This document shows, piece by piece, positions 10,425 to 11,089 of a DNA stretch of 11,089 bases. Location: the NCBI RefSeq assembly GCF_902705875.1, contig NZ_CACSIK010000001.1:2114542-2125630 (forward strand). The letters are read 5' to 3'. Both the position numbers and the translations under genes were made by a program. Source of the stretch: Zhongshania aliphaticivorans. Its GTDB lineage: Bacteria; Pseudomonadota; Gammaproteobacteria; Pseudomonadales; Spongiibacteraceae. The notes below the pieces were generated by a model that was not told the DNA's origin, ran no database searches, and was given only the letters and a program-made list of their open reading frames with translations. The first letter of the stretch is position 1; each line of letters starts with the position of its first letter.

Positions 10425-11089
10425 CTAGTTAAGCACAGCAGCCTTTAACTGAACCGCCGTTTTATACCCAGGGATCATACTTCCATCTTCTAACACTATA
10501 GCTGGTGTACCGGTCACTCCCATTTGGGCGCCAAGTTGATACTCAGCCGCAATAGGATTTGTACAGGTCTTTGGATCTACCAAGCCCCCCTCTTTCAGAG
10601 CATTCATCGCTAATTTCGGATCATCAGCACACCAAGCCGACACCATTTTATCGTAAGTTGGCCCTGACAAACCGGCTCTAGGATAGCCGAGATAGCGCAC
10701 CTCTATACCCATGGCATTTAACTGGGGGACCTCTTGATGTAATTTACGACAGTAGCCACAATCAACATCAGTAAAGACATATATAGCACCTTTGCTTTCA
10801 CCTTCTGGGCTAAAGATAATCATGTCTTCACGCTTAACCTGTGTAAGTAGCTCCTTTCTTACCGGCTTTAGTTTTTTCTCAGCAACACTCTCAATACCTG
10901 CGGCACTAATTTCAAACATATCACCAGCAATAAAGTATTTACCGTCAGCACTTGAATACACGGTTGGACCATTATCCATTGTCACTACATAAAGACTGGG
11001 TATACCACTCGCTTCTATATTTGTAATTACAATATCCGGTCTTGTTGCCTTAAAAGAAGCCCGAATCGCCTCGTCTGCCGCCTTATCAA
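10425..11089 (-). CDS. dsbC: Thiol:disulfide interchange protein DsbC, 5' end outside the window
   Basis: Periplasmic disulfide isomerase of the DsbC family, which reshuffles wrong disulfides in exported proteins and is kept reduced by DsbD. The frame has no stop up to the right edge, so the gene starts beyond 11089; an internal GTG at 10985 is not the true start. About 220 codons are visible. An N-terminal dimerisation segment (DGKYFIAGDMFEIS) and a Lys-rich linker lead into the thioredoxin-fold domain with active site CGYC in FTDVDCGYCRKLH (visible residues 110-113). A second Cys pair sits at visible residues 153 and 175, matching the structural disulfide of E. coli DsbC. The cis-Pro is in VTGTPAIV (Pro195), followed by the family ending IPGYK. 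The signal peptide is out of view. It converges on suhB. Confidence 0.95.
   Translation of the reverse strand, partial: DKAADEAIRASFKATRPDIVITNIEASGIPSLYVVTMDNGPTVYSSADGKYFIAGDMFEISAAGIESVAEKKLKPVRKELLTQVKREDMIIFSPEGESKGAIYVFTDVDCGYCRKLHQEVPQLNAMGIEVRYLGYPRAGLSGPTYDKMVSAWCADDPKLAMNALKEGGLVDPKTCTNPIAAEYQLGAQMGVTGTPAIVLEDGSMIPGYKTAVQLKAAVLN

Overview
The window looks like ordinary chromosomal DNA from a gammaproteobacterium. Its gene order, pyrG-kdsA-eno-ftsB-ispD-ispF-truD-(surE)-pcm-nlpD-rpoS, is the one known from Pseudomonas and its relatives. The moderate GC content and AT-rich gaps fit a marine Cellvibrionales-like member of that group better than a high-GC Pseudomonas. That placement is inference from synteny and protein resemblance only.

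Layout: a long minus-strand block runs from about 9276 down to the left edge. In transcription order it holds pyrG (CTP synthase), kdsA (KDO-8-phosphate synthase), eno (enolase), an intrinsic terminator, ftsB (divisome), ispD and ispF (MEP isoprenoid pathway), truD (tRNA pseudouridine synthase), pcm (isoaspartyl repair), a DUF368/PopT-type undecaprenyl-phosphate transporter, nlpD (amidase activator lipoprotein), and the first 48 codons of a gene that by position should be rpoS. At the right, suhB runs on the plus strand from a perfect extended -10 promoter, divergent from pyrG. It converges on a 5'-truncated dsbC, with a bidirectional hairpin terminator between them.

The genes share an envelope and growth theme. 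KdsA needs phosphoenolpyruvate, made by enolase. IspD and IspF feed isoprenoid and thus undecaprenyl-phosphate synthesis. PopT would recycle that carrier. FtsB and NlpD act in septation. Pcm, NlpD and RpoS form the familiar stationary-phase neighbourhood. Two departures from the textbook cluster stand out: surE is absent between truD and pcm, and a DUF368 gene sits between pcm and nlpD.

Several starts were moved downstream of the longest ORF because a Shine-Dalgarno or promoter decides them (nlpD 1009, popT 2079, pcm 2760, truD 3838, suhB 9465). dsbC is open to the right edge. No mobile element, CRISPR, tRNA, rRNA or phage gene was seen, no gene-free stretch exceeds 300 bases, and nothing resembles an undescribed multi-gene system.
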